This document shows, piece after piece, positions 35,630 to 44,701 of a stretch of DNA of 54,135 nucleotides. Position 1 is the first letter of the stretch. Each line of letters starts with the position of its first letter. This stretch comes from Cytophagales bacterium (GTDB taxonomy: Bacteria; Bacteroidota; Bacteroidia; Cytophagales; Thermoflexibacteraceae), in contig REAZ01000029.1 of assembly GCA_004294445.1 (NCBI GenBank), positions 1 through 54,135 on the forward strand, written 5' to 3'. Both the position numbers and the translations under genes were made by a program. Below the pieces are notes generated by a model that was not told where the DNA came from, searched no databases, and saw nothing but the letters and a program-made list of their open reading frames with translations.

Positions 35630-36250
35630 ATGAAAAAAATATTCTTACCGCTTGTTATCTTAGGTGTTTTGGTGTGGAGTTGCACACAAAAAACTACTAC
35701 TACTATCGTAAAGAAAGAGGAAACAAAAATAGTAGAGGTTACGAAAACGGAGGAAGTTAAAAAAGAAGGCGATGGGCTACGCGCTAATACTTCTTTCGTA
35801 AATACAGATGAAACAGAAACAGTCGGAAAATATACTTGGGCAAAAGTCAATTATATTTATCAGATAACCAAAGATTTGAGAAGAAACGACCTATATGATG
35901 TAACTATCAAAAAGCCTTTTTCGGGCAAAGACAGTGGCGGTCATCAGACAGTTTTTGTTTCTTCGATGAGTACGCTCAAAGAAACAGAAAAATATACGGT
36001 GAAAATGCGTTTTGCGGAAAAGAAAAATGAATACGAATGGAAGCCCAATCCTGCTTCTTACATAGATTGTGTTTTTGACTTAAAGAAAAACACCATCACT
36101 TATACGGTTGCTGGTACGCATTGGCAAAAGTTTCAGAAAAGCAATAATATAGTAAAAACTATTACTGATAAAAGTTTTACATCTACCAAAGCCATGTCTA
36201 TAGCTACTGAATATATCATTGCAAACTATAACGGTGCTTTTGCTCACTAA
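35630..36250 (+). CDS. Hypothetical lipoprotein
   Basis: The 206-residue protein has a lipoprotein signal with lipobox (LVWSCTQK, Cys18), then a long Thr/Lys/Glu-rich low-complexity linker (about 20-50) and a C-terminal domain of alternating strands (GKYTWAKVNYIYQITKDLR...). I do not recognise the family. A single internal Cys lies near residue 149. It is divergent from the act operon across a gap with a PerR/Fur-like palindrome, so it might respond to iron or peroxide, but that is inference. It ends at a strong two-way terminator shared with the OmpA-type gene. Confidence 0.6.
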   Translation: MKKIFLPLVILGVLVWSCTQKTTTTIVKKEETKIVEVTKTEEVKKEGDGLRANTSFVNTDETETVGKYTWAKVNYIYQITKDLRRNDLYDVTIKKPFSGKDSGGHQTVFVSSMSTLKETEKYTVKMRFAEKKNEYEWKPNPASYIDCVFDLKKNTITYTVAGTHWQKFQKSNNIVKTITDKSFTSTKAMSIATEYIIANYNGAFAH

Positions 36251-36262
36251 TAGGCAAATATA

Positions 36263-36307
36263 AAAAGATGATGGCAAGCCATAAAATTTAGCTTGCCATC
36301 ATCTTTT
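36263..36307. terminator. Strong two-way terminator hairpin
   Basis: AAAAGATGATGGCAAGC (36263-36279) pairs perfectly over 17 bases with 36291-36307 around an 11-base loop. The A and T runs at the outer ends let it act for the plus-strand lipoprotein gene and the minus-strand OmpA-type gene. Confidence 0.88.
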
Positions 36308-36312
36308 CCCCG

Positions 36313-37026
36313 CTAATCCAATTTTCCTTCTTGGGCTTTCTTTTTGAGGTCTTCGTTGGCATAAATAGCCATTTCTACCCTGCGGTTCTTTTGCTTACCT
36401 GCTGCCGAACTATTCTCTGCTATAGGTTGAGTTTCTCCCAAGCCTTGCATTTTCAGACGATTAGGGTTTACTCCCAAGCCTACCAAGTAGTTAGCAACTG
36501 CACTTGCTCTGCGTTCGGAAAGTTTGAGGTTCAGCTCGTCAGAGCCATCACTATCCGTATGCCCAGTAATCAAAATTTCAGTGTCTTTGTATTCTTTGAG
36601 TGTTTCTGAAACTTTTTTAAGGTTTTCTCTGACCTGTGTCTTTAGGTCTGACTTGCCCACATCAAACAAAATTCCCGACCCCAACGTAACTTTGATGCCT
36701 TCGCCTTCTCTTTCCACCTTTACTTCTTCTTCTGATTTTCCAGACCCGCTTGGTGGATTATTGCGTTTTAAGTCTTCTTCTAATTTCTTTTTTTGCTTAT
36801 CCATGTACCTGCCGACAGCAGCACCGCCTACGCCGCCTATAGCCGCCCCAAGGATAGCTCCTGTGGTAGTATTGCCCGACCGACTGCCAATCAGCCCGCC
36901 TAATACCGCTCCTGCTCCTGCTCCTATAGCCGCCCCCTTGCCTGTCTTACTCATATTACAACTTGGCGAAGTAAGAAGCGAAAACATAAGGGCAAAAACG
37001 AATATTTTTTTAAATTTTGATTGCAT
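36313..37026 (-). CDS. OmpA-family lipoprotein with glycine zipper
   Basis: The 237-residue protein has a signal and lipobox (LTSPSC, Cys23), then a glycine-zipper segment (about 30-72, GAAIGAGAGAVLGGLIG), a charged linker, and an OmpA peptidoglycan-binding domain (about 110-230) with ILITGHTDSDGSDELNLKLS, SERRASAVANYL and KQKNRRVEMAIY. It likely sits in the outer membrane and grips peptidoglycan through Asp and Arg in the OmpA domain. Its role is structural. The gene is single and ends at the shared terminator. Confidence 0.9.
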   Translation of the reverse strand: MQSKFKKIFVFALMFSLLTSPSCNMSKTGKGAAIGAGAGAVLGGLIGSRSGNTTTGAILGAAIGGVGGAAVGRYMDKQKKKLEEDLKRNNPPSGSGKSEEEVKVEREGEGIKVTLGSGILFDVGKSDLKTQVRENLKKVSETLKEYKDTEILITGHTDSDGSDELNLKLSERRASAVANYLVGLGVNPNRLKMQGLGETQPIAENSSAAGKQKNRRVEMAIYANEDLKKKAQEGKLD

Positions 37027-37160
37027 TGATTTGAAAAATTAATAATTGTGAATATTATTTGTGAAAAAATTATGGATTCTTTACCCCCACCTATTAAAAC
37101 AAACTAAGCACACAAGATATTGCGTGCTTAGTGAAAATAAAAAATTTATTTACGAAAGGT

Positions 37161-38168
37161 TTACTTAATGACGTTGTAATCGCCAATACTTAAATCTGCT
37201 TGAGAACCGTGATATTTGGCATGGCTACCTATCATAGAGTTGGTGATATTGGCATTCTCGATGTGCGAACCTTCTTGAACTATTGAGTTGCTAATCACTG
37301 TATTATGAATTTTTGTATTTGCCCCTACCGATACATGAGGTCCGACAACGGAGTTATGCACTTCCACATTTTCGCCCAAATAGACAGGCTCTATGATGAC
37401 TGAATTTACTATTTTGGCAGTGCTTGAAACTAATTTTTCATTTCGTTCTTTCAAATACTCCAAATAGCGTTGGTTCGTAAGTACGGTAGAGTCTTTGTTG
37501 CCGCAGTCGAGCCATTCAGAAATCTGCTCTGGGACAAACTTTGTACCTTTGCGTTTCATGTTTTCGAGGGCATTCGTGAGTTGGAACTCACCCTTGTCTT
37601 TGATGTTGTTGTCGAGAAGGTACTGCATTTCATCTCGGAGGAAAGCCCCATCTTTGACGTAATAAATGCCGATAATTGCCAAATCGGACACAAATTCGGT
37701 AGGCTTTTCTACAAAATTGGTGATGTAGCCATCACTATCAAATTCCACTACGCCAAAAGACGAAGGATTGTCGACTTTCTGCACCCAAATTGTTCCATCT
37801 TTGCTCTTATCCAAAGAAAAGTCAGCCTTGAAAAGCGTATCGGCAAAGGCAAGGACTAACTCGCCTTCCAAAGAGGGCTTCGCACAAAGGAGTGCGTGAG
37901 CAGTGCCAAGTGGCTTATCTTGGTAGTAAATAGTGCCTTTCGCGCCTAAACTTTCTGCTATCTGAATCAATTTTTTTTCCACTTCCGCACCAAAATCACC
38001 TATGATAAAGGCTATTTCTTCTACAGGCTCATTGCACACTGCCACAATGTCTTCCATGAGGCGATGAACGATGGCTTTTCCTGCAATAGGGATTAATGGT
38101 TTTGGAATTGTGAGGGTATGAGGGCGCATTCTTGTACCTCTGCCCGCCATGGGGACTATAATTTTCAT
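37161..38168 (-). CDS. Sugar-phosphate nucleotidyltransferase
   Basis: The 335-residue protein has the nucleotidyltransferase signature GRGTRMRPHTLTIPKPLIPI, where the Arg and Lys bind the triphosphate, then a Rossmann-type core (DKPLGTAHAL). The C-terminal part is a left-handed beta helix of hexapeptide-like repeats (about 240-325, VEHNSVVGPHVSVGANTKIH-type). It probably activates glucose-1-phosphate or a related sugar with dTTP or UTP. The exact nucleotide cannot be told. It lies 56 bases downstream of ccmB on the same strand, though the two have no shared pathway. Confidence 0.88.
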   Translation of the reverse strand: MKIIVPMAGRGTRMRPHTLTIPKPLIPIAGKAIVHRLMEDIVAVCNEPVEEIAFIIGDFGAEVEKKLIQIAESLGAKGTIYYQDKPLGTAHALLCAKPSLEGELVLAFADTLFKADFSLDKSKDGTIWVQKVDNPSSFGVVEFDSDGYITNFVEKPTEFVSDLAIIGIYYVKDGAFLRDEMQYLLDNNIKDKGEFQLTNALENMKRKGTKFVPEQISEWLDCGNKDSTVLTNQRYLEYLKERNEKLVSSTAKIVNSVIIEPVYLGENVEVHNSVVGPHVSVGANTKIHNTVISNSIVQEGSHIENANITNSMIGSHAKYHGSQADLSIGDYNVIK

Positions 38169-38224
38169 GTTTTTTGAATTTAGTGTCTGATATTAGAGAT
38201 TTTTGTTGCAATATAAAAATAAAA

Positions 38225-38896
38225 TTAACTTCTCCAAAGATAAGGAAAGAGTAAATAAGATACAGCAACAACAATTACATTTATTGCCAACAATGTACTC
38301 ATTTCGTCATAGCTTACGCTAAGTGCCAAGCCGTCTATTGCGTTTTTGGAAATCTTGATGAGCAGCAGTAGCAAAGGGAGCATCACAGGGAAGCCCAATA
38401 CCGCCATGAGTGTACCACTATTGTTTGATTTTGAAGCTATTGCAGAAATCATACTCAGCGTAGCTGAAAAGCCCAAGCCCCCCAATAAGATATTGAAGAA
38501 AAAAAGGGCTTTGTCCTGAACGGGATTGCCAAGCACAAGCGAATAAATAGCATAACCAATCAAAGACATTAGCCACATTAGCAAGGTGTTATAAATAATT
38601 TTTGATAAAATAATAGCTTCGGGGCTTACCAAAGTATAGTAGTAAAGCTGTCTGCCTTCGCTTTCTTGTATAAAACTTTTGGCGATGGCGTTGGTTGCCG
38701 TAAATAGCAGAATAATCCAATATAAAGCGTTCCAAGTCAGGGGATTAAGTTGGCTTTTTTGGAGATTAAAACTAAGATAACAAACAAAAATAGTGCTAAC
38801 CACATAGAGCAAAATGCCGTTGAAAGCGTACTTCTGCCGCCATTCCAAGATGATTTCTTTTTTGAGAAGTGTTGTGATTTCTTGTAGTAAGTTCAT
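38225..38896 (-). CDS. ccmB: Haem exporter subunit CcmB
   Basis: The 223-residue protein has about six transmembrane helices and the CcmB hallmark EGRQLYYYTLVSPEAIILSKIIYN. CcmB works with CcmA and CcmC in cytochrome c maturation, which this genome needs for its many c-type haems. The start is set at the ATG at 38896 (MNLLQEITTLLKKEIILEW), the usual start. The longer frame to 38974 adds a Cys/Ser-rich leader not expected in the family. No ccmA or ccmC is in the window. Confidence 0.85.
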   Translation of the reverse strand: MNLLQEITTLLKKEIILEWRQKYAFNGILLYVVSTIFVCYLSFNLQKSQLNPLTWNALYWIILLFTATNAIAKSFIQESEGRQLYYYTLVSPEAIILSKIIYNTLLMWLMSLIGYAIYSLVLGNPVQDKALFFFNILLGGLGFSATLSMISAIASKSNNSGTLMAVLGFPVMLPLLLLLIKISKNAIDGLALSVSYDEMSTLLAINVIVVAVSYLLFPYLWRS

Positions 38897-39051
38897 TATT
38901 AGTTTGTTGCTGCAAAAACTTCTTTCAGATGACCTATTTTCTTGCCCACAAATATAATCCATTTTTGAGGACAATATTCATTTATTTTTTCACAAATTTA
39001 TATAACAATCATGCTCAATGATGCCACGAATTAACAAAAAACACTCAAACT

Positions 39052-39082
39052 TTGATAGTTTTTTCATAAATACTTATCTTTG
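39052..39082 (+). promoter_or_regulatory. Candidate promoter of the TPR/LysM gene
   Basis: TTG (39052-39054), a 20-base spacer and TATCTTTG (39075-39082) closely match the Bacteroidota consensus TTG-N19-TAnnTTTG. The gene's ATG (39194) lies about 105 bases past the likely start site. The rest of the 297-base gap between ccmB and this gene (38897-39193) shows no other gene. Confidence 0.55.
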
Positions 39083-39193
39083 AGAAAAAGAAAAAATGAT
39101 GAATACTCAAAAGAATATTATGTCATGAAATACCTGATAGATACATATAAACTACTCAAAAACTCTCTAATACTCCTAACAAAGCTACTTACA

Positions 39194-41833
39194 ATGAAAA
39201 AAACTGCTCTTATTTTACCCATTTTCTTTGCCTTTATCACTGTAAATATCCATGCCCAACAAGCTACACGCTGGCTACTCGCCGAGCTTGCTACTGCCCA
39301 AGGCATACGCAAGGTAGAAATTCTTACTACCCTGAGCCAACAAGTAGAAGACCATATCAAAGCCCAAAACTATGCAAGCGAAGCACTTACGGTGTCTAAA
39401 AACATGGATTACAAAGATGGAATTGCAGTTTCTTATGTTTGTTTAGGTAACTTGGCTCGATACATCTTGCACAAAGTTAGCATGAACGACAGTTTGCAAA
39501 GCCTTGCAAAGCAACACAATACAAGCAAAGAAAGCATTATAAAAATCAATGTATTGCTATCAGATGTGATTTTTGAAGGACAGATGCTAAAAATAGAAAA
39601 TGAAAAAGGCTTGGAAGCCGCAGAAAGTTTTTACAAAAAAGCTTTAGAAACCAGAGTTTTACAGGATAATAAAGATGGGCAAATATGGGCATTGAAAAAG
39701 TTAGGTGCTTTGCAGGAAGATTTCCAGCACTGGGAGCAGGCAGAAAAATACTACTTGGACTGGCTCAAAGTGAGGTACAGTGAAGGGGATACGAACAAGA
39801 TTGCTTGGGCTTATACCAACTTAGCACAATTTTATGTAAGGAATGAAAAAAAGCAACCTGATTATGCCAATAAGTTGGAAAATGCACTCATTGAGCGTTT
39901 TAAACTCAAAGAGAGGAATTTAAATAAAGAGCAACAAGTAATAGAATTTCTGGAAATTGCAAGATTTTATGAGCATTGGGGGAGGATAGAAAAAGCAGAG
40001 CGTTATTACCAAAAAGCACTGACTTTTTTTCCAAAAAAAGAAGACAACTTAGCTGCTTACAAGGCTTTGTGGAATGATTACTTGGACAAAGGAAAAGCAA
40101 ATTATGAAAAATCCAGATTTGAAGCGGCAGAGGAAAACTTTCAAAAATACCTCAAAACTATCTATGAATCAGAGTTTTATAAGAAAGAAGTAAATACCTT
40201 GCCCTCTGCTTACATGAAGCTGGCTTACTATTTTGGTTATAACCAAAATTTTGTTTCACGAATACAATATCAGTGCAAAGTGTTGGAAATGAGAATCAAA
40301 GAAAATGATAGCAAAAAAATTAATTGGCAGAAAGTAGCTTTAGAGGATGGCTATAGGCAATTACAAAGCCCACAAACTTATAGACTTGAAAATCAATATT
40401 TTACAGTAAAGAAAAACAATCAATCGCTCAATTCTTTATTTGATAATTGGGCAAGGATTCAGTACATACAGCAATTGAATAGAAATCTTTCCATACAGAG
40501 CTATGAAATTTTGGAAGCAGGAACTAAGCTTGTAATTGGTCTTGATACCGTTTGGTTTCCCAAGCCTACGCTATTTCACTACAAAAATGCAATTCAAAGT
40601 ATTGAAAATGTATTGCCTGCGGTCAAAGATGGAGAAATTCAAGCCACTTTGTCAGAAATTTTGGTAAGTTTTTATGAAAAAATAGAAGACTATCCAAAAG
40701 CGATTGTTGCCCAACAAAAGCTATTGAGTCTTAGAAAAGAAGCTAATAGGGTTATCAAAATCTTAGTTAAGTTAGGCAATCTATATGAAAAGCAGGGAAA
40801 TGCCCCCCAAGCCATAGAAAGCTATCAAGCCTCGGCAACTCTCTACGAAAAAGAAAAAAAATGGAGTGAAATGGCTAATGCCTTAGACCTCATAGGACAG
40901 GTATATCAAAAGCAAAAGAATTGGCAAAAGATGCTCAAAGAGTACGAAAAAATCATCGCCTTGCTCGAGAGTAAAAAAGCAATCATAAATGGCTATGATT
41001 ATGTGCAGTTAGCCATCGCATATAAAGGATTAAATGAAAAAGAGAAGGCAATAAAATATACAAAGCAGGCTTTATTTGAAAAGAAATTAGAAGAAAAATT
41101 TGTATATTCTCCTCAAAATCAAAATAGTGATGCTGGAACGACAAATACGCCAATAACTTCAAGTGTTATCCCTGTAAACGCTTTTACAGATAACTTTTTT
41201 AGTATCAAAGAAAAATATGGATTGACAGATAAAGACATTGCCCAATTAAACCCTTCTATATCGATAGATGCCATAGCAATTGGCTCTATTCCTATGGAAA
41301 TAACAGAGTTAGTGATAAGTGGAAACAATAGTATGTATAAAAAAGAAATCAAAGAGAAACTCAACCCTCGCCCGTATCTTTCAGAATACACCAAAAATAA
41401 CGCTAATGCTATCCTGAAAGAATTACTAATTTTTGATGAGGAAAAAGATTCTACTTTTATTGTGCATACGGTTGGCAAGGGTGAAACATTGGGAAGTATC
41501 CAGAGGCTTTATGGTGTGAGTGAAAGCTGCCTGAACCAATGGAACTACTTGGGTGAGCAGATGCTGACAGAAGGCATGAAACTCAAAGTTTGCAAAAAAG
41601 AAGATTGGGTAAAAAATATAGGCAATAATGTACAAGATAGTCAAGATGAAATCGTATATCATACTGTAAATCAATATATAGAGAGTACTTACTCTATTAC
41701 GCGCAACTATAGTATAACTGAGCAACAACTCAATGAATTTAACCAAACTCAGTTGCCTTATAACCTTGAAAGAGGTCGCAGAATCATTGTGGGTATTAAA
41801 GTTAATAATTTCTGTACCTGCGAAGATAATTAA
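39194..41833 (+). CDS. Secreted TPR and LysM-repeat protein
   Basis: The 879-residue protein starts at the ATG at 39194, where a signal peptide begins (MKKTALILPIFFAFITVNIHAQQ). An upstream in-frame start at 39080 would bury the signal. The first LysM-like module (about 91-134, SLQSLAKQHNTSKESIIKIN) is followed by several TPR helix pairs (about 140-330 and 500-660; KAERYYQKAL, AIESYQASATLYE) with another LysM-like stretch between them (about 405-445). The C-terminal third has three more LysM-like modules, the clearest being VGKGETLGSIQRLYGVSESC. LysM binds N-acetylglucosamine polymers, so it may sit on peptidoglycan and scaffold other proteins. Its last module is duplicated at 53937-54041. 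Confidence 0.75.
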   Translation: MKKTALILPIFFAFITVNIHAQQATRWLLAELATAQGIRKVEILTTLSQQVEDHIKAQNYASEALTVSKNMDYKDGIAVSYVCLGNLARYILHKVSMNDSLQSLAKQHNTSKESIIKINVLLSDVIFEGQMLKIENEKGLEAAESFYKKALETRVLQDNKDGQIWALKKLGALQEDFQHWEQAEKYYLDWLKVRYSEGDTNKIAWAYTNLAQFYVRNEKKQPDYANKLENALIERFKLKERNLNKEQQVIEFLEIARFYEHWGRIEKAERYYQKALTFFPKKEDNLAAYKALWNDYLDKGKANYEKSRFEAAEENFQKYLKTIYESEFYKKEVNTLPSAYMKLAYYFGYNQNFVSRIQYQCKVLEMRIKENDSKKINWQKVALEDGYRQLQSPQTYRLENQYFTVKKNNQSLNSLFDNWARIQYIQQLNRNLSIQSYEILEAGTKLVIGLDTVWFPKPTLFHYKNAIQSIENVLPAVKDGEIQATLSEILVSFYEKIEDYPKAIVAQQKLLSLRKEANRVIKILVKLGNLYEKQGNAPQAIESYQASATLYEKEKKWSEMANALDLIGQVYQKQKNWQKMLKEYEKIIALLESKKAIINGYDYVQLAIAYKGLNEKEKAIKYTKQALFEKKLEEKFVYSPQNQNSDAGTTNTPITSSVIPVNAFTDNFFSIKEKYGLTDKDIAQLNPSISIDAIAIGSIPMEITELVISGNNSMYKKEIKEKLNPRPYLSEYTKNNANAILKELLIFDEEKDSTFIVHTVGKGETLGSIQRLYGVSESCLNQWNYLGEQMLTEGMKLKVCKKEDWVKNIGNNVQDSQDEIVYHTVNQYIESTYSITRNYSITEQQLNEFNQTQLPYNLERGRRIIVGIKVNNFCTCEDN
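41731..41805. repeat. Direct repeat copy A (3' end of LysM gene)
   Basis: These 75 bases encode NEFNQTQLPYNLERGRRIIV and neighbouring residues near the C-terminus of the LysM gene. They recur at 53967-54041 with 3 mismatches (72/75 identical), in the same orientation. Copies A and B bracket the whole kdp block. Confidence 0.85.
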
Positions 41834-42331
41834 TGTAAGTTGCGTTTAAATAAGTTACTTTTGCTCACTATTTTTAGATAAATATGCTCTATTTCAGCAT
41901 AATTATCTTCTTCTGAATAGTCTGTATAGCCACTATCTCCATAAAGAAGTCCAATTTATAGTCATAGAAATATTCTTTTTAGTAGGGTGCTGCCCAGATT
42001 CATTATATCCATGGAAAAGTTTGTCATACGGTATTAGTTTATTTCATTTATTTCTGATATTCTTACAAATTGCTATTGGAAAACTGTCTATGATATAATA
42101 AGAAAGTTTATGTAAACGTCTATTAAAATTAGATTTATCTAATTTGCACAAACCAAAATGACTTTTCATATAAGCTAAGACTTACTGATGATTACCACCA
42201 ACATATCGTGCTGCTAAAATGGCTGCCACTAAAACTTCAGCATCTCTTGTTTTTTGGTTTTCTTTAAAAAGTTCAATGTTTTTACAAAAATCATCAAGAA
42301 AACTATATATTGCAACTGTGAAATCTTTCAT
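41834..42331 (-). pseudogene. IS982-family transposase, broken
   Basis: The minus-strand frame opens at the ATG at 42331 with MKDFTVAIYSFLDDFCKN and ...AEVLVAAILAARYVGGN, the IS982 N-terminus. A stop codon follows at 42182. In the same frame come MKSHFGLCKLDKSNFNRRLH and YIIDSFPIAICKNIRN, the IS982 segment with the first catalytic Asp. More stops and a frame change follow, then LYGDSGYTDYSEEDNYAEIE, the second Asp region. Several stops, a frameshift and missing internal residues show it is long dead. Confidence 0.7.
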
Positions 42332-42417
42332 AATCTTAAAAATTATTTTGTTGATAGTGAGATATTTACAAATATAACTTTTTATAGTTTTTTCAAGAAT
42401 TATATCACACAACTTAC
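41835..42417 (-). mobile_element. Decayed IS982-type insertion sequence
   Basis: Ten of 11 bases match between the ends: GTAAGTTGCGT (41835-41845) and the reverse complement of 42407-42417 (GTAAGTTGTGT). TTAA occurs just outside each end. Between them lies a broken transposase on the minus strand. At about 583 bases the element is well below a full IS982 (around 1 kb), so internal deletions must have occurred. It starts two bases after the stop codon of the TPR/LysM gene. The interval from this gene to the response regulator (41834-42495) holds nothing else recognisable. Confidence 0.6.
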
Positions 42418-42495
42418 GTTGATTAAACCTTCTGTGGTGATAGGGGGAACTTTTTAACAGTGGGAACTAAATCACATAGGCAAGAAGCTAAGGAA

Positions 42496-43848
42496 ATGGA
42501 AAAAGGCACTATTTTAATCATTGATGATGAGGAAAAACTAAGAAAATTATTGGCTCGGCTCATCGAGCTTGAGGGCTATCACGTCCTGCAAGCACCTAAT
42601 GCTCAAAAAGGCTTGCAAATATTGGCACAAGAGTCAGCGATTTTATTGGTAATTTCGGACGTAAAACTCCCCGATGCCAATGGAATCGAATTGTTAGGAA
42701 AAATAAAAACGCAATTCCCTCTCTGTGAGGTCATTGTCATTACTGCCTACGGTACAATCCAAGACGGCGTAAAGGCAATGAAATTGGGTGCATTTGATTA
42801 CATTACCAAAGGAGATGGTGATGAGCAAATCTTAGTTACTGTCGAAAAAGCAGCAGACAAAGCCCGACTGAACCAAAAAGTAGTACAGTTAGAAAGCAAA
42901 ATTGCGCAGTTAGGTGGTAACAAGCAGTTTAGTTTTCAGCATATTTTGGGAGAATCCAAAGCCATCAAGCAAGCTATTTATTTAGCCCAAAAAGTAGCCA
43001 TGACCGACTCTTCGGTGCTGATTGAGGGCGAAACAGGCACAGGGAAAGAACTTTTTGCACAAGCGATTCACCAAGCAAGCCCACGCAAAGACCAACACTT
43101 TGTAGCAGTAAATTGTAGTGCTTTCCCAAAAGATTTGCTCGAATCCGAAATGTTTGGGCATAAAAAAGGGGCATTTACAGGGGCAACTTTTGATAAAAAA
43201 GGACTTTTTGAGGAAGCCCACAACGGCACGCTATTTTTGGACGAAATCGGTGAAATGAACCCTGACCTCCAAGCCAAACTCTTGCGGGTGCTGGAGTCCA
43301 AAAACTTTATCAAAACAGGCGAAACAAAACCTACTTTTGTGAACGTCAGAATCATAGCAGCTACTAACAGAAATTTATTACAAGAAATTGAAAAAGAGCA
43401 TTTTAGAAGTGATTTGTACTATCGACTTTCTGTTTTCAAAATAGACGTTCCCTCGCTGAGAGAGCGCAAGGAAGATATAGCACTTTTGGCACAGCATTTT
43501 TTAAAATATTACTGCAAACTCCTCAATAAGAGCAGTATAGGCTTCGAAAAAGAAGTGATGGACAAGCTCAAAAACTACACTTGGAAAGGCAATATCAGAG
43601 AACTGCGAAATGTCATAGAAAGGGCGGTTATTTTGGCTGAAAATGACGTAATTACAAGCGATTTACTGCCCTCCGCCATGCTACTCACTCCTGCCAAACA
43701 AGGAGCAGAGGACTCACATTTCTCACTCCAAGAAATCGAAAAAGCACATATCTTAAAGATTTTAGCCCAAACAAATGGCAACAAAACCGAAGCCGCAAAA
43801 TTGCTAAATATCGGACTGACAACACTTTATAGAAAATTAGAGGAGTAA
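42496..43848 (+). CDS. Sigma-54-dependent response regulator (NtrC family)
   Basis: The 450-residue protein has a receiver domain (ILIIDDEEKLRKLL, phospho-Asp at D55 in LVISDVKLPD), a sigma-54 AAA+ domain with Walker A (GETGTGKELFAQAI) and the sigma-54-contacting GAFTGA loop, and a Fis-type DNA-binding helix-turn-helix at the end (NGNKTEAAKLLNIGLTTLYRKL). It likely takes the place of KdpE in controlling the kdp genes. The ATG at 42496 is preferred over the GTG at 42460 because the receiver fold starts at once (MEKGTILIIDDEE). Its stop overlaps the next, convergent gene by 12 bases. The likely partner is the kinase at 52086. Confidence 0.92.
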   Translation: MEKGTILIIDDEEKLRKLLARLIELEGYHVLQAPNAQKGLQILAQESAILLVISDVKLPDANGIELLGKIKTQFPLCEVIVITAYGTIQDGVKAMKLGAFDYITKGDGDEQILVTVEKAADKARLNQKVVQLESKIAQLGGNKQFSFQHILGESKAIKQAIYLAQKVAMTDSSVLIEGETGTGKELFAQAIHQASPRKDQHFVAVNCSAFPKDLLESEMFGHKKGAFTGATFDKKGLFEEAHNGTLFLDEIGEMNPDLQAKLLRVLESKNFIKTGETKPTFVNVRIIAATNRNLLQEIEKEHFRSDLYYRLSVFKIDVPSLRERKEDIALLAQHFLKYYCKLLNKSSIGFEKEVMDKLKNYTWKGNIRELRNVIERAVILAENDVITSDLLPSAMLLTPAKQGAEDSHFSLQEIEKAHILKILAQTNGNKTEAAKLLNIGLTTLYRKLEE

Positions 43849-44478
43849 TAATCTCGTTTCTATAATTGCTTTCAAAGCCCTCATCATGCGAAAAACGATT
43901 AATACTTCGCTTTCTTTGGCTGTATCATATTTTTGGCTAATGCAGTATTCATCGCCATTTAACACTATAAACTGCCAAATAGAGCCAATGATGAACAGTC
44001 CGTAAATAGGCTTATGATTTTTGTTCATTTCGCGCGCTACCAGCATAGAAACCAAGACTTGTGCATTAGGATGTCCCTCATTATCAACAGCTTTTTTGTA
44101 TTCATGTAGGCAGAACAAAGGTAATTGCGGATTTCTAAATCCCGTGGCAATAATGCCATCTACAATCCCAGAAAGCTCATAATCATCTATCACAGACTTT
44201 AGCTCTCTTTCCAAGAAGTAAGAAAACTTCAAATTATCGATTTTAGCAAGCATTATTAGTGGACTGATAAACTTATTTTCTAACTCAGTTTCATTCCAAT
44301 CATCTCCCCCAATTTGTAGTAATTTCTGTAAATCAAACAAATGCTGTTTTTCATATTCCTTGATTTCCGCAGCTGCGTTTTCCCATTCATTGAGCAACTG
44401 ACACTCAAAAACTTGTTTTAGCCCAAAAGTTGCCTCTAAGCGGTCTAAATCCCATTGTTTAAAAGTTGCTTTTTGCAT
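43837..44478 (-). CDS. Hypothetical protein with PD-(D/E)XK-like motif
   Basis: The 213-residue protein looks like a family of Bacteroidota hypothetical proteins related to HsdR-N-type nuclease folds. SGIVDGIIATG followed by LPLFCLHEYKKA fits the D...E-x-K pattern of a PD-(D/E)XK fold, and ETELENKFISPLIMLAKI precedes it. Whether it cuts DNA is unknown. It is transcribed against the kdp genes, between the regulator and kdpF, and overlaps the regulator's 3' end by 12 bases. CAAAGATA at 44495-44502 is the reverse complement of a -7 box (TATCTTTG) and may drive it. Confidence 0.6.
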   Translation of the reverse strand: MQKATFKQWDLDRLEATFGLKQVFECQLLNEWENAAAEIKEYEKQHLFDLQKLLQIGGDDWNETELENKFISPLIMLAKIDNLKFSYFLERELKSVIDDYELSGIVDGIIATGFRNPQLPLFCLHEYKKAVDNEGHPNAQVLVSMLVAREMNKNHKPIYGLFIIGSIWQFIVLNGDEYCISQKYDTAKESEVLIVFRMMRALKAIIETRLLLL

Positions 44479-44655
44479 AGTATTTAGTTTTTCTCAAAGA
44501 TACAATTTTTTCAATAAAATAGTGCCATAATGAAAAACCCACCCTACCAAAATGGAAAAATAAGGGTAAAAATCTTCGATATTAAAATTTTCTATTTTTT
44601 TTAACTATCTCATTATCAAATAGTAATTAGTAATTATACATTAGTAATTACTGTT

Positions 44656-44672
44656 TGGTCATTGATTTGGCA
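44656..44672 (+). promoter_or_regulatory. Candidate sigma-54 promoter of the kdp operon
   Basis: TGGTCATTGATTTGGCA has TGG at the -24 side and TTG at the -12 side with the 8-base spacing of sigma-54 promoters (TGGCAC-N5-TTGC). The conserved GC at -12 reads GG here, so the match is imperfect. It lies about 30 bases before the first ATG of the kdp operon (44702), close to where a sigma-54 site for an NtrC-type activator would be. The 223-base gap also holds ATTAGTAATT-type AT-rich repeats. Confidence 0.35.
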
Positions 44673-44701
44673 TATAGAGAACAAAACAAATTCTTAAAAA
44701 G

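Noticed and set aside
39080..39193. Upstream start of the TPR/LysM gene at 39080
   Set aside because: It overlaps the likely promoter (TATCTTTG at 39075-39082) and would place 38 residues before a clear signal peptide.
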